64,000 bases of DNA from Bacteroides fragilis NCTC 9343 (lineage in GTDB: Bacteria; Bacteroidota; Bacteroidia; Bacteroidales; Bacteroidaceae), in contig NC_003228.3 of assembly GCF_000025985.1 (NCBI RefSeq), positions 3,286,001 to 3,350,000 on the forward strand. Direction: 5' to 3'. This document shows positions 17,042-24,585 of this stretch, piece by piece. The first letter of the stretch is position 1. Each line of letters starts with the position of its first letter. Made by a program: the position numbers and the translations under genes. Under the pieces are notes generated by a model, which was not told where the DNA came from, did no database searches, and saw only the letters and a program-made list of their open reading frames with translations.

Positions 17042-18639
17042 GGCTGATACGTTTTTAGGTAATAGGATTCAAATGGAATTTGCTTACCGATATAATACTC
17101 CCATTCTTCTCGAGTAAAATCACGCTGTAACCCCTGACGGACAACAGCAGCCATGTGATCGGGTGAAACAGGCACCCGATACAACCGCCCCTGTTCGTCT
17201 CCCATAAAGACAGATGTACCGTCCGGATGAAAGCAAAAAGTATGAATCCAACCGGGGCTTGTCACAATAACAGCCGACTCGGTCTTTCCTTTACAAAGAT
17301 CCCACAGACGCAGTGTACAATCGTAACTACTCGAAAACAGTTTGTTCCCTTTCCGGGAAATAGCAGTAACCGCAGCCTGATGCCCTATCAACTTCTGCCG
17401 GATATTTCCATTCTTATCACAAATCAGGATAACTCCTTCACGACAGCCAATGGCATATCTTTCATTGGCAAGAGGACAGAATGCAGTAACCACACTATTC
17501 TCGGGCAAGCTGTCTATAAATCTGAGAAATGTACCATCCGACGAAAGTAAAGCTACTGTCCCATTCTTAAAAAAAACATAGAGATAGCCTTCCATTTGAC
17601 CGACACAAGTTATCGAATGTTCCGGTTGAAAACAAGGTTGTATCTCATGGTTGATACAGTCAAAAGAATAAATACCGGTTGTGGAAACCGCCAATACCAA
17701 GTTAGAGGCAATCGAAATCAATTGCCGATATTCTCCTTTAGGCAAAAAGCGGGTAACGATACCGGCGGAATCCGTGGAGATAAGCTGCCCGCAGTATGAC
17801 AAGGCATACTTCTGTGAATCGGACCGCAACAGCACATCCCGAAAATCATAACAGGGATCATTCAACAGTAATTCGGAGGTATAGGTCTGCCCATTTTCCG
17901 ATTTCCAACGTATCATCTCACCGTACTTGCCGACAGTGACCAATCCCGGCAGAGGATTCCGACCGGCTTTTGCTTTTTCCTCGCCTCCGGATAACAGTTT
18001 GATCCCGGTAACAGCTCCTTTATGCCCGAACCAAAGCTGATCTTGCCTGCAAGACAAAGACAATGCATTGAAAACAGCCGGATGATATACATCGCCATCA
18101 TATCGCTTGGTAAACCACCAGGCGGTATATGCCAACAGAGAAGCTAATTCCATGTTGCCCGACCGATATTGAGTAACAGAGAGTGTCCCCAATGAACGTC
18201 CCAAAGCCAGAAAAGCCAATGTATCGGCAACCCTCTTCGACTGTTCGGCCTGTAGTTGCCGTTCCATCGCCAGATTCTTTTGTTCATCTGCCATCCGATA
18301 CGCTTTCTCAGCCTCCAATTGTGCAGCAAGCGCTCTTTCCCGTGCCAACTCTGCCTGCTGTTGCATTCGGTTGGCCTTTTGAGTTTGCGCAACGGCTTCC
18401 TGTCTTCTCTTTTCGGAAATATCCTTTTGTTGATAAGCAATCTCCTCCATTTGTTGACTGACCCGTTGTATAAGAACCGATTTCTTTTCTTTATCCCGGA
18501 ATTCCTCCAGAGACAGAGCAAGGCGCTCCCTGTCCGATGCCGAATGACGATATGCCCGGTATAGGACCAGACATACTGTCAAAAGTATACAAGGAACGGC
18601 AATGATCCAACGGATGATATTTTCGTTTAACTTGATCAT
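17038..18639 (-). CDS. Membrane-anchored coiled-coil/WD40 protein
   Basis: 533 residues. One N-terminal transmembrane helix (about 10-27, IIRWIIAVPCILLTVCLVLY), then a charged coiled coil (about 38-145, with many Q/E/A/R heptads), then a helical linker and a WD40-type propeller (GHKGAVTGIKLL, SVVTAFCPLANERYAIG, GHQAAVTAISRKGNKLFSSS followed by YDCTLRLWDL). The same build is seen in WD40 proteins paired with signalling or caspase-type modules in bacteria. It overlaps its neighbours by 4 bases on both sides, so it is translationally coupled. It probably scaffolds the partner-switching proteins at the inner membrane (inference). Confidence 0.85.
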   Translation of the reverse strand: MIKLNENIIRWIIAVPCILLTVCLVLYRAYRHSASDRERLALSLEEFRDKEKKSVLIQRVSQQMEEIAYQQKDISEKRRQEAVAQTQKANRMQQQAELARERALAAQLEAEKAYRMADEQKNLAMERQLQAEQSKRVADTLAFLALGRSLGTLSVTQYRSGNMELASLLAYTAWWFTKRYDGDVYHPAVFNALSLSCRQDQLWFGHKGAVTGIKLLSGGEEKAKAGRNPLPGLVTVGKYGEMIRWKSENGQTYTSELLLNDPCYDFRDVLLRSDSQKYALSYCGQLISTDSAGIVTRFLPKGEYRQLISIASNLVLAVSTTGIYSFDCINHEIQPCFQPEHSITCVGQMEGYLYVFFKNGTVALLSSDGTFLRFIDSLPENSVVTAFCPLANERYAIGCREGVILICDKNGNIRQKLIGHQAAVTAISRKGNKLFSSSYDCTLRLWDLCKGKTESAVIVTSPGWIHTFCFHPDGTSVFMGDEQGRLYRVPVSPDHMAAVVRQGLQRDFTREEWEYYIGKQIPFESYYLKTYQP

Positions 18640-19064
18640 GATACAGGTTCATCAGTGGGTTGCAGATATTTCTTTTTAATGGTCAACCGATTCTCCTTAT
18701 TCACGTACGTATACGCTACGTCATCCATCATTTCACGTACCAGGAAAATGCCCAATCCTCCTATTTCACGTTGTTCTAACGGTAATGAAATATCAGGATC
18801 GGCTTTATCCAAAGGATTGAATGGAATACCACCATCTATAAACTCCAAAGTAATCTCTCCGTCTTCATCCCATAAGCACAGAGTCAGATAACCTTCTGCC
18901 TGCTGCGGATAAGCGTAATTGAGAATATTGACAATGATCTCTTCACTGACCAAACGGATGGCATAAGACAGGGAAGGATGTGAAGCAACTTCACGACTAT
19001 GCATCAGCATACTAAGAATTTCATCTAACCTCCCATCGACAGGGCGAAACTGAAGTAACGTCAT
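18636..19064 (-). CDS. RsbW-like serine-kinase/anti-sigma ATPase
   Basis: 142 residues, one HATPase_c_2 domain. N-box SEEIIVNILNYAYP, G1-like IDGGIPFNPL and G2 GGLGIFLVREMMD are clear. There is no His-acceptor domain, as in the SpoIIAB/RsbW family of protein serine kinases that switch between a STAS protein and a second target. The STAS gene is 14 bases upstream and the phosphatase gene just before that, so all three parts of a partner-switching module are present. The window has no sigma factor gene beside it, so its second partner is unknown. Confidence 0.88.
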   Translation of the reverse strand: MTLLQFRPVDGRLDEILSMLMHSREVASHPSLSYAIRLVSEEIIVNILNYAYPQQAEGYLTLCLWDEDGEITLEFIDGGIPFNPLDKADPDISLPLEQREIGGLGIFLVREMMDDVAYTYVNKENRLTIKKKYLQPTDEPVS

Positions 19065-19078
19065 TGCTCAGGTAATTT

Positions 19079-19384
19079 TTAGGGTTGTGATAATTCATCG
19101 AGAGTCTGATAAAAACGAAAGAATTTATCGAATCCGGTCATGTGCATCACGTCTTTAACCTCTTGTGACACACCGACAAGGCAAACATCTCTACTTTTAG
19201 CTTTCGCCAACTTAAAGGCATAAAGCATGACTCTCAATCCGGCACTGGATACATAAGAACAGCCGCTGAGATCTAATGCAACAGAATGTCCTTGCTCGAT
19301 AAGAGCTACAATTTTTGCTTGTTCGTCACCGCTTGTATTTGAATCCAAGACGGAACCTACAAAATGAATTTCATACTTTTCCAT
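19079..19384 (-). CDS. STAS domain anti-anti-sigma-type protein
   Basis: 101 residues, a complete STAS domain with GHSVALDLSGCSYVSSAGLR. Ser47 in the SSAGL motif is at the position phosphorylated by RsbW/SpoIIAB-type kinases in SpoIIAA/RsbV. It should bind the ATPase encoded next when dephosphorylated by the REC-PP2C protein encoded just upstream (18 bases). Spacing shows it is in the same operon. Confidence 0.9.
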   Translation of the reverse strand: MEKYEIHFVGSVLDSNTSGDEQAKIVALIEQGHSVALDLSGCSYVSSAGLRVMLYAFKLAKAKSRDVCLVGVSQEVKDVMHMTGFDKFFRFYQTLDELSQP

Positions 19385-19402
19385 CGTTCTTTTATTTTAA
19401 TA

Positions 19403-20572
19403 TTATTTGATTCGTTGAAGAGAAAGCAGGGTTATGTCATCGGACTGAGGATAGTCTCCGGAGAAAGTCTTAACAGACTGCAATACACTCGTAACAACCT
19501 CTTTTGCGGAACTACTTTCGTGCATAGACGCCAATATATCCTGTAAGTTACTTTCCGAGAATTGTTCCCGCTTGTCGTTAAAAGCCTCTGTGACACCATC
19601 CGTATACAGAAGTAAAGTGTCACCGATGCCGAACGTCAATGTATTACTCTCAAATTCAATATCATCGAACACGCCTACCACAAAATTAGAAGCGACAGGC
19701 AAGCATTCAACAGTCCGTCCGCCACGAAGGAGATAAGGGGGATTATGCCCGGCATTGGTATAGTCCATCATGCCGGTTTTATAATGATAAATCCCATAAA
19801 AGACCGTAACAAACATAGAGTCCAGGCTCTCTTTACACAGTAACTTATTGGCATAAGTAAGGCATTCTGCCGACGAAACACCCCGAAGAGCAGTTGCACG
19901 GAGCAGGGTCCGACTAACCGCCATGAACAAGGATGCCGGCACCCCTTTCCCGGATACGTCAGCAATCACCAGCCCGATACGTTCATCGTCAATCTGGAAG
20001 AAATCATAAAAATCGCCACCTACATCTTTTGCCGGAGTCATGGAAGCATAAATATCAACCACTTCCGTCAGTTCCGGAAAAGGAGGAAAGGAACGGGGAA
20101 GAATCGTTTGCTGGATTTCTCCCGCAATGGCCAGGTCATTTTTGATAGATTCCAGTTGGTTGTGCTCCTGCTGTGACTCACGGATATAGCGAACCTGTTC
20201 GATCGCCTTTTCAATAGTCCGCGACAGATCATCCAAATCGATCGGTTTGGTTGCAAAATCAAACGCTCCCTTGTTCATAGCAGAACGTATGTTATCCATG
20301 TCTCCATAAGCAGAGACCATTATACACTTCATTGCCGGATTTTTCAGTTCATTGACCTTAGCCAATAGGGTCAACCCATCCATCTCCGGCATATTAATAT
20401 CACTCAGGATGATATCGAAATCGGGAGTTTCCAGAAGTTTCTGTAAAGCTTCCAACCCGTTATGGGCAAAAGCGAACTCGTATTCACCTTTTCGTATTTG
20501 TCGCCTGAAGTACTGGGTAAGTAATACTTCTAAATCGAGTTCATCATCTACACTCAATATTTTTACTGCCAT
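19403..20572 (-). CDS. Response regulator with PP2C (RsbU-like) phosphatase output
   Basis: 389 residues. The receiver domain (1-125) has the acidic pair Asp9/Asp10, acceptor Asp58 in LSDINMPEMDG and the Lys of FATKPIDL. A short coiled coil follows, then a SpoIIE/RsbU-type PP2C phosphatase (about 175-388) with metal-binding motifs DVGGDFYDFF, IADVSGKGVPASLFM, NAGHNPPYLL, YTDGVTEAF and SDDITLLSL. It would dephosphorylate the STAS protein encoded next. Because the operon also has a histidine kinase with a normal acceptor His, phosphorelay input to partner-switching output is a natural reading. First gene of the nine-gene operon, with a promoter just upstream. Confidence 0.92.
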   Translation of the reverse strand: MAVKILSVDDELDLEVLLTQYFRRQIRKGEYEFAFAHNGLEALQKLLETPDFDIILSDINMPEMDGLTLLAKVNELKNPAMKCIMVSAYGDMDNIRSAMNKGAFDFATKPIDLDDLSRTIEKAIEQVRYIRESQQEHNQLESIKNDLAIAGEIQQTILPRSFPPFPELTEVVDIYASMTPAKDVGGDFYDFFQIDDERIGLVIADVSGKGVPASLFMAVSRTLLRATALRGVSSAECLTYANKLLCKESLDSMFVTVFYGIYHYKTGMMDYTNAGHNPPYLLRGGRTVECLPVASNFVVGVFDDIEFESNTLTFGIGDTLLLYTDGVTEAFNDKREQFSESNLQDILASMHESSSAKEVVTSVLQSVKTFSGDYPQSDDITLLSLQRIK

Positions 20573-20622
20573 ATCTATTGTTATTTATGAATTTCAACCG
20601 TTTGTTCTGACGTTTATGATGG

Positions 20623-20653
20623 CAAAAATAGAGAGTGATCGACCCGGTTACAA
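20623..20653 (-). promoter_or_regulatory. Bacteroides-type promoter for nine-gene signalling/NRPS operon
   Basis: Minus-strand TATTTTTG (20630-20623) is a perfect TAnnTTTG -7 box and TTG (20653-20651) is the -33 core, with a 20-base spacer. It lies about 50 bases upstream of the REC-PP2C start codon. I see no other clear promoter at the short or overlapping gene junctions of the operon. Confidence 0.7.
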
Positions 20654-20803
20654 TTTTATATTTTAAACAGGAAGAATGTTTTTCCGAATGGACGATATTG
20701 TCTTATAAGCATACAGGTATATTGCTTTCGTGGCTTAGAAGACAGCACTTGAAAGATTGATTTACACTCCTGAAAGAAACTATTCCGTATTCAGAATTTA
20801 TAT

Positions 20804-20834
20804 TTTTAAGATGGAACTTTTCTTCTCACTTTTG
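20804..20834 (+). promoter_or_regulatory. Possible promoter of caspase operon
   Basis: CACTTTTG (20827-20834) matches TAnnTTTG except for the first base, with a T-rich -33 position about 20 bases upstream. Support comes from the DUF2589 operon leader, where a perfect -7 box sits at almost the same distance (four versus five bases) from the same palindrome. Confidence 0.4.
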
Positions 20835-20839
20835 TCACC

Positions 20840-20849
20840 GTAAGCTTAC
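20840..20849. promoter_or_regulatory. Palindrome GTAAGCTTAC in leader of caspase operon
   Basis: Identical to the palindrome at 6536-6545. In both leaders the context on the transcribed strand is TTTG, 4-5 bases, C-GTAAGCTTAC-AAA. By eye I found no third copy in the window. Operator or leader element; function unproven. Confidence 0.5.
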
Positions 20850-20919
20850 AAAGAATAAATAGAAACGGCGGATTCCGAAAAGCCGAAGAAAGAGTAGGAA
20901 CTTTTTACAAATCACTATT

Positions 20920-21543
20920 ATGCTTATTATTTTAAAACAAGATGATAGTTGTCAAGTTGCACAAACGACATGTACAACAAACTCTTTAGAAATCCGATAC
21001 AAAGATTATAGTGTACTGAAAAAAACTCTGGATTTGAACACAAAATCTATTAATAGCAATAGCTGTATAGAGTTAATTATTTACGGAACACACGGAAATG
21101 AAAAGGAAATTTGCAAACTAACCAAACCAGACATAAAAGATCTGAGCTATTTCTTCAAAGGAAAAGTTTGTAGATTAGTTCTTGATGCTTGCCATAGCGC
21201 CTGCCATATTCCACATTTCAAAGAGATGTTAACAGATGATGGAATCATATTATGTCATGTAGGTATCTGCCAAGTAAACAGCATCGAAACTAAAACAGGT
21301 AAAGACACCTATGAACGGTGGATAAATGGCAATAAGGAAGGATTAAAAGTATGGTCGGATGGAATCGTTCCAGCTATCTATACTCGAAAGAATAACACTT
21401 TAACTTACTACGAATGTAGCAAATTCGAAGTAGATATTAATCACCCTTTTACCGGAACTGAATTTAAGACTTATTGTCTGAATTTAAAATCAAAAGGAAT
21501 TAAAATGGTAATTAAAAATCATTCTGATTTCGATAAAATCTAA
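20920..21543 (+). CDS. Caspase-fold (clan CD) cysteine peptidase
   Basis: 207 residues, no signal peptide. The catalytic dyad of caspase-like peptidases is visible: His58 in IELIIYGTHGNE (beta strand then H-G) and Cys91 in RLVLDACHSACH (beta strand then D-A-C-H-S), the same pattern as metacaspases and clostripain-type enzymes. It is compact, with no pro-domain, receptor domain or transmembrane helix. The following two small genes are close enough to be one operon. Bacterial caspase-fold enzymes are often activated in defence or cell-death circuits or process a partner protein; which applies here is not shown. Divergent from the NRPS operon. Confidence 0.75.
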   Translation: MLIILKQDDSCQVAQTTCTTNSLEIRYKDYSVLKKTLDLNTKSINSNSCIELIIYGTHGNEKEICKLTKPDIKDLSYFFKGKVCRLVLDACHSACHIPHFKEMLTDDGIILCHVGICQVNSIETKTGKDTYERWINGNKEGLKVWSDGIVPAIYTRKNNTLTYYECSKFEVDINHPFTGTEFKTYCLNLKSKGIKMVIKNHSDFDKI

Positions 21544-21578
21544 CTATCTTATATAAATCATATAACAATTAATATATC

Positions 21579-21914
21579 ATGTGGGAATTAGAAAAAGCAG
21601 GCGGTAAGTTTGATAACTTTAACAGTAAGCAACAAAAAGCAATTCATGAATTAATAGATGGTTTAACAGAGATTCCAACTAAACCTAACAAAGACCAATA
21701 TCGTGTCGACAATCAAAGTCAATACACTAAAATCGTAGGACGTACATATTATAATGGAGAATATGCGCTATATGCAATACAAAAGGGAAAAACAATGTAT
21801 GCATCAATTGCATGTCCAGTTATTGGTCCGGACATATCCATTGATAATATTAAAGAAGGATTTAAATTAAGTTTAAAAGAAGGGAAAAGAGCCGTATGGA
21901 CAAAAGTAAAGTAA
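21579..21914 (+). CDS. Unknown 111-residue protein between caspase and beta-trefoil genes
   Basis: Small, basic, soluble protein with no export signal. The N-terminal part is helical (NSKQQKAIHELIDGLTEIPT), the middle has aromatic beta-type sequence (YTKIVGRTYYNGEYALYAIQ) and the tail is Lys-rich. I do not recognise the family. It begins 35 bases after the peptidase stop, and its end overlaps the start of the beta-trefoil gene. It could be a substrate, inhibitor or activator of the peptidase (inference from position). Confidence 0.7.
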   Translation: MWELEKAGGKFDNFNSKQQKAIHELIDGLTEIPTKPNKDQYRVDNQSQYTKIVGRTYYNGEYALYAIQKGKTMYASIACPVIGPDISIDNIKEGFKLSLKEGKRAVWTKVK

Positions 21915-22429
21915 ATTTCTCAAAACCGATGCTGATTCAATCAGTAGCTTTCAAAGAGGTATTCCTTCGCATGGATGGGAAGGGAATTAGCACAGCCTGT
22001 GGTGCCGGTGCAGGTAAAGTAAACTGTCAGAGAAGCATGGCTCCCACCGGAGCCTTTAAAGTACAAAAACAGACCGATGGTACATTTACTATCGAATCTT
22101 CAAAGTATCCCGGAGTATTTCTCCGTATGGACGGAAATGGCATTCACGCATTCGCAGGATCGGGTAGCGGTCGTGTAAACTGTCAGTTCGGAGCAAGTGC
22201 CTGGGAACGTTTCAAGTTACACGAACAAAGTGATGGTTCATATACAATCGAATCAGCAGCTTTTCCGAATGTATTTCTCCGCATGGACGGAAATAATCCA
22301 TCCCGTAAAGAAGAAGATTTCGGAACGGTTAACTGCCAATATGGAGCAGGAGCCTACGAAAAGTTTTATCTGCAAAATATGCCTGAAATACAAAATGTAA
22401 AGGACATGTTTAATAAGATTACGAAGTAA
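21896..22429 (+). CDS. Fascin-like beta-trefoil protein (three repeats)
   Basis: 177 residues built of three internal repeats of 52 residues: VFLRMDG at 22-28, 74-80 and 126-132, each followed by VNCQ at 42-45, 94-97 and 145-148, and joined by FxLxxQxDGxYTIES-type strands. Three such units make a beta-trefoil, of the fascin/actin-crosslinking-like class in which such VFLRMDG...VNCQ repeats occur. No signal peptide. Beta-trefoils bind carbohydrates or proteins; a recognition subunit for the caspase-like enzyme is one reading. The start overlaps the previous stop by 19 bases; an in-frame ATG at 21929 is an alternative. Confidence 0.8.
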   Translation: MDKSKVNFSKPMLIQSVAFKEVFLRMDGKGISTACGAGAGKVNCQRSMAPTGAFKVQKQTDGTFTIESSKYPGVFLRMDGNGIHAFAGSGSGRVNCQFGASAWERFKLHEQSDGSYTIESAAFPNVFLRMDGNNPSRKEEDFGTVNCQYGAGAYEKFYLQNMPEIQNVKDMFNKITK

Positions 22430-22452
22430 CGAAAAGCATGAATACATAAAAA

Positions 22453-22488
22453 AATCCGAAGCTATAGTTGAATCTATAGTTTCGGATT
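22453..22488 (-). terminator. Bidirectional terminator between convergent genes
   Basis: A 15-bp stem (AATCCGAAGCTATAG at 22453-22467 against 22474-22488, one mismatch) with a 6-base loop. On the minus strand it is followed by seven T, so it ends the dehydratase transcript well. On the plus strand only a weak A/T tail follows. Confidence 0.8.
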
Positions 22489-22519
22489 ATATAAATAAGA
22501 TCAGGATATTCCTATACGA

Positions 22520-24424
22520 TCAGTCTTTCTTATCCAACGCCTCAAAACAAGAGTTTTTGCTCACAAACTCAGGGACAATATCTTTCATGGCAGCCACGAT
22601 CTTCATCTGATCATAGGTATAGCTTACATCAATTAATTTCTGGATTCTCTCTTTCACTTCGTCATAATCATACTCACGCACAGTGGCAATCATAATCTTT
22701 TCGTGATAAGTAGGTTTGGTCAGCTCCTTCACATTGAGCAACTCTTCGTACAGTTTCTCACCATGACGCAAACCGGTAAACTCAATTTTCACATCCGTAC
22801 GTCCCGAAAGACTGATCATCCGTTTTGCCAGATCGACAATCTTAACCGGTTTACCCATATCGAAGATGTAGATTTCCCCACCATTACCCATACTTCCTGC
22901 TTCCAATACCAGACGACAAGCCTCCGGAATGGTCATGAAATAACGGATTATTTCGGGATGGGTCACTGTGACAGGTCCTCCACGCTGAATCTGATCGCGG
23001 AAACGGGGAATAACCGAACCGTTAGATCCTAATACATTACCGAAACGAGTGGTGATGAACTGTACCGAACGTGTGCCTTCCTTCTGTAATTTCTTGGCTA
23101 AGGACTGTACATAGATCTCACAAATACGCTTTGAACAACCCATAACATTTGTCGGATTAACGGCTTTATCCGTAGAAATCATTACAAATTTCTCTGAACC
23201 GAATTTAACAGCCAGATCGGCAAGCGTACGTGTACCCGATACATTAATCTGAATAGACTCCGAAACATTGTCTTCCATCATCGGCACATGCTTATAGGCA
23301 GCTGCATGGAATATATACTGAGGTTTGTATTCACGGAAAATGGCCTCCATACGAGTTGCGTTCGAAATATCAGCTACAATCGTTTCAGCATCAATGTCAC
23401 GCCAACGATCCTGCAATTCCAGACGAATGTCATGCAACGGAGTTTCAGCCTGATCAATCAGGATCAACTTATATGGATTGAAAGAAGCGACCTGTCGCAT
23501 GATTTCGCTACCAATAGAACCGGCGGCTCCTGTAATCATTACACGTTTACCTTCCAGGTGAGAAGCTATCTTATGGATGTCCACCTCAATCGGTTCGCGT
23601 TGCAAAAGGTCCTCAATCTGTATTTCCTTCAACTGAGTTTTATTCAGTGCCTGCCCACCCCATTCACTCAAAGGGGGAGCAGTAAGCAACTTCACGTTAT
23701 TGGAAAGCAGAGTATCAATCATATCTGATTTCTTCAGCTTTTCCATCTTAGCCGGAGAAACAATGATGGTATGCACATCACGGTCATTCATGTTTTCAAT
23801 CAATGCTTCATCATTCGGGAAAACTTTCGCCCCCATCATCACCTTACCAATCAGTTCGGGTTCATCGGCAATGAAACCACGAAGACGATAATGATTACGC
23901 AAATTGACACGCAGGGATTTGGCGATGTTTACTCCGGCTTCTTTAGCACCATAAATAAAGACGTTGGTCGTGTGGCTACCGTCAAAATTGAGTACCTCGA
24001 AGAACATTTTGACCACAATACGCGAACAGGCCATCATAGCAAAATTGATCACATATGCCATAAACAGTACACTGATGGCACCAATCCGAATGCCCAGGTA
24101 AGCATCCAGCAGAAGACTCAGAATCATCAATACCCCATATGAGACCGTAAGCGACACAAATATGCGCATAATGTCTACAAACGAAGAAAAGCGAAGCACA
24201 TTTGAATAGGTACGGAATACCCGGAAGAAGATTAAGTTAGCCACTACCGTCCAAAGAATGGTCTTATCTATTGTCGACGAATCCAAGAAAATGCTGCGGA
24301 AATCGTAACGAAGCGAGTAAGCAAGCAGGCAGGATGCGACGATAATAAATATATCAATCAATAGAATAGTCCAAATGGGCAGTACCTTCGCAGAAAGATA
24401 CCGATGAAAAAAATTCTGTTTCAT
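22520..24424 (-). CDS. CapD/WbpM-type membrane nucleotide-sugar 4,6-dehydratase
   Basis: 634 residues. The N-terminus has four predicted transmembrane helices, a central CoA/NAD-binding-like domain (VFIYGAKEAGVNIAK), then a short-chain dehydrogenase domain with GAAGSIGSEIMRQ, VADISN, IFHAAAYKHVPMME, STDKAVNPTNVMGCSKR and RFGNVLGSNGSVIP. These are the marks of the large WbpM/CapD/FlaA1-related UDP-GlcNAc 4,6-dehydratases that open the route to deoxy-amino sugars of capsule and glycans. The catalytic Met/Lys pair is present in VMGCSKR. It is not inside a capsule cluster here. A likely -7 box (TATCTTTG, 24461-24454) lies just upstream. Confidence 0.9.
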   Translation of the reverse strand: MKQNFFHRYLSAKVLPIWTILLIDIFIIVASCLLAYSLRYDFRSIFLDSSTIDKTILWTVVANLIFFRVFRTYSNVLRFSSFVDIMRIFVSLTVSYGVLMILSLLLDAYLGIRIGAISVLFMAYVINFAMMACSRIVVKMFFEVLNFDGSHTTNVFIYGAKEAGVNIAKSLRVNLRNHYRLRGFIADEPELIGKVMMGAKVFPNDEALIENMNDRDVHTIIVSPAKMEKLKKSDMIDTLLSNNVKLLTAPPLSEWGGQALNKTQLKEIQIEDLLQREPIEVDIHKIASHLEGKRVMITGAAGSIGSEIMRQVASFNPYKLILIDQAETPLHDIRLELQDRWRDIDAETIVADISNATRMEAIFREYKPQYIFHAAAYKHVPMMEDNVSESIQINVSGTRTLADLAVKFGSEKFVMISTDKAVNPTNVMGCSKRICEIYVQSLAKKLQKEGTRSVQFITTRFGNVLGSNGSVIPRFRDQIQRGGPVTVTHPEIIRYFMTIPEACRLVLEAGSMGNGGEIYIFDMGKPVKIVDLAKRMISLSGRTDVKIEFTGLRHGEKLYEELLNVKELTKPTYHEKIMIATVREYDYDEVKERIQKLIDVSYTYDQMKIVAAMKDIVPEFVSKNSCFEALDKKD

Positions 24425-24540
24425 TTGTTTTACAGTTTTTGTTTTAGGCGGTGCAAAGATACACTATTTTCACTAACACGTGCGTTTTTATTTGACAAAA
24501 TAAAGTTTTTAACACAATAAAAGTAGAATAACAGTGCAAA

Positions 24541-24572
24541 AAGGGGGTGGAATCCTTCTCTCCCACCCCCTC
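24541..24572 (-). terminator. Terminator after phoH
   Basis: The stem GGGGGTGG/CCACCCCC (24543-24550 with 24563-24570) is followed on the minus strand by T5 (24542-24538). It lies just downstream of the phoH stop. Confidence 0.85.
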
Positions 24573-24585
24573 CAAGATATAGATA

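Larger units (their letters stand above)
20573..20919. other. Divergent intergenic region between NRPS operon and caspase operon
   Basis: 347 bases without a gene. It holds the leftward promoter of the nine-gene operon (20623-20653) and, near the right end, the presumed rightward promoter and palindrome of the caspase operon (about 20804-20849). The middle (20660-20800) is A/T-rich and shows no repeat or RNA gene that I can recognise. Confidence 0.6.
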
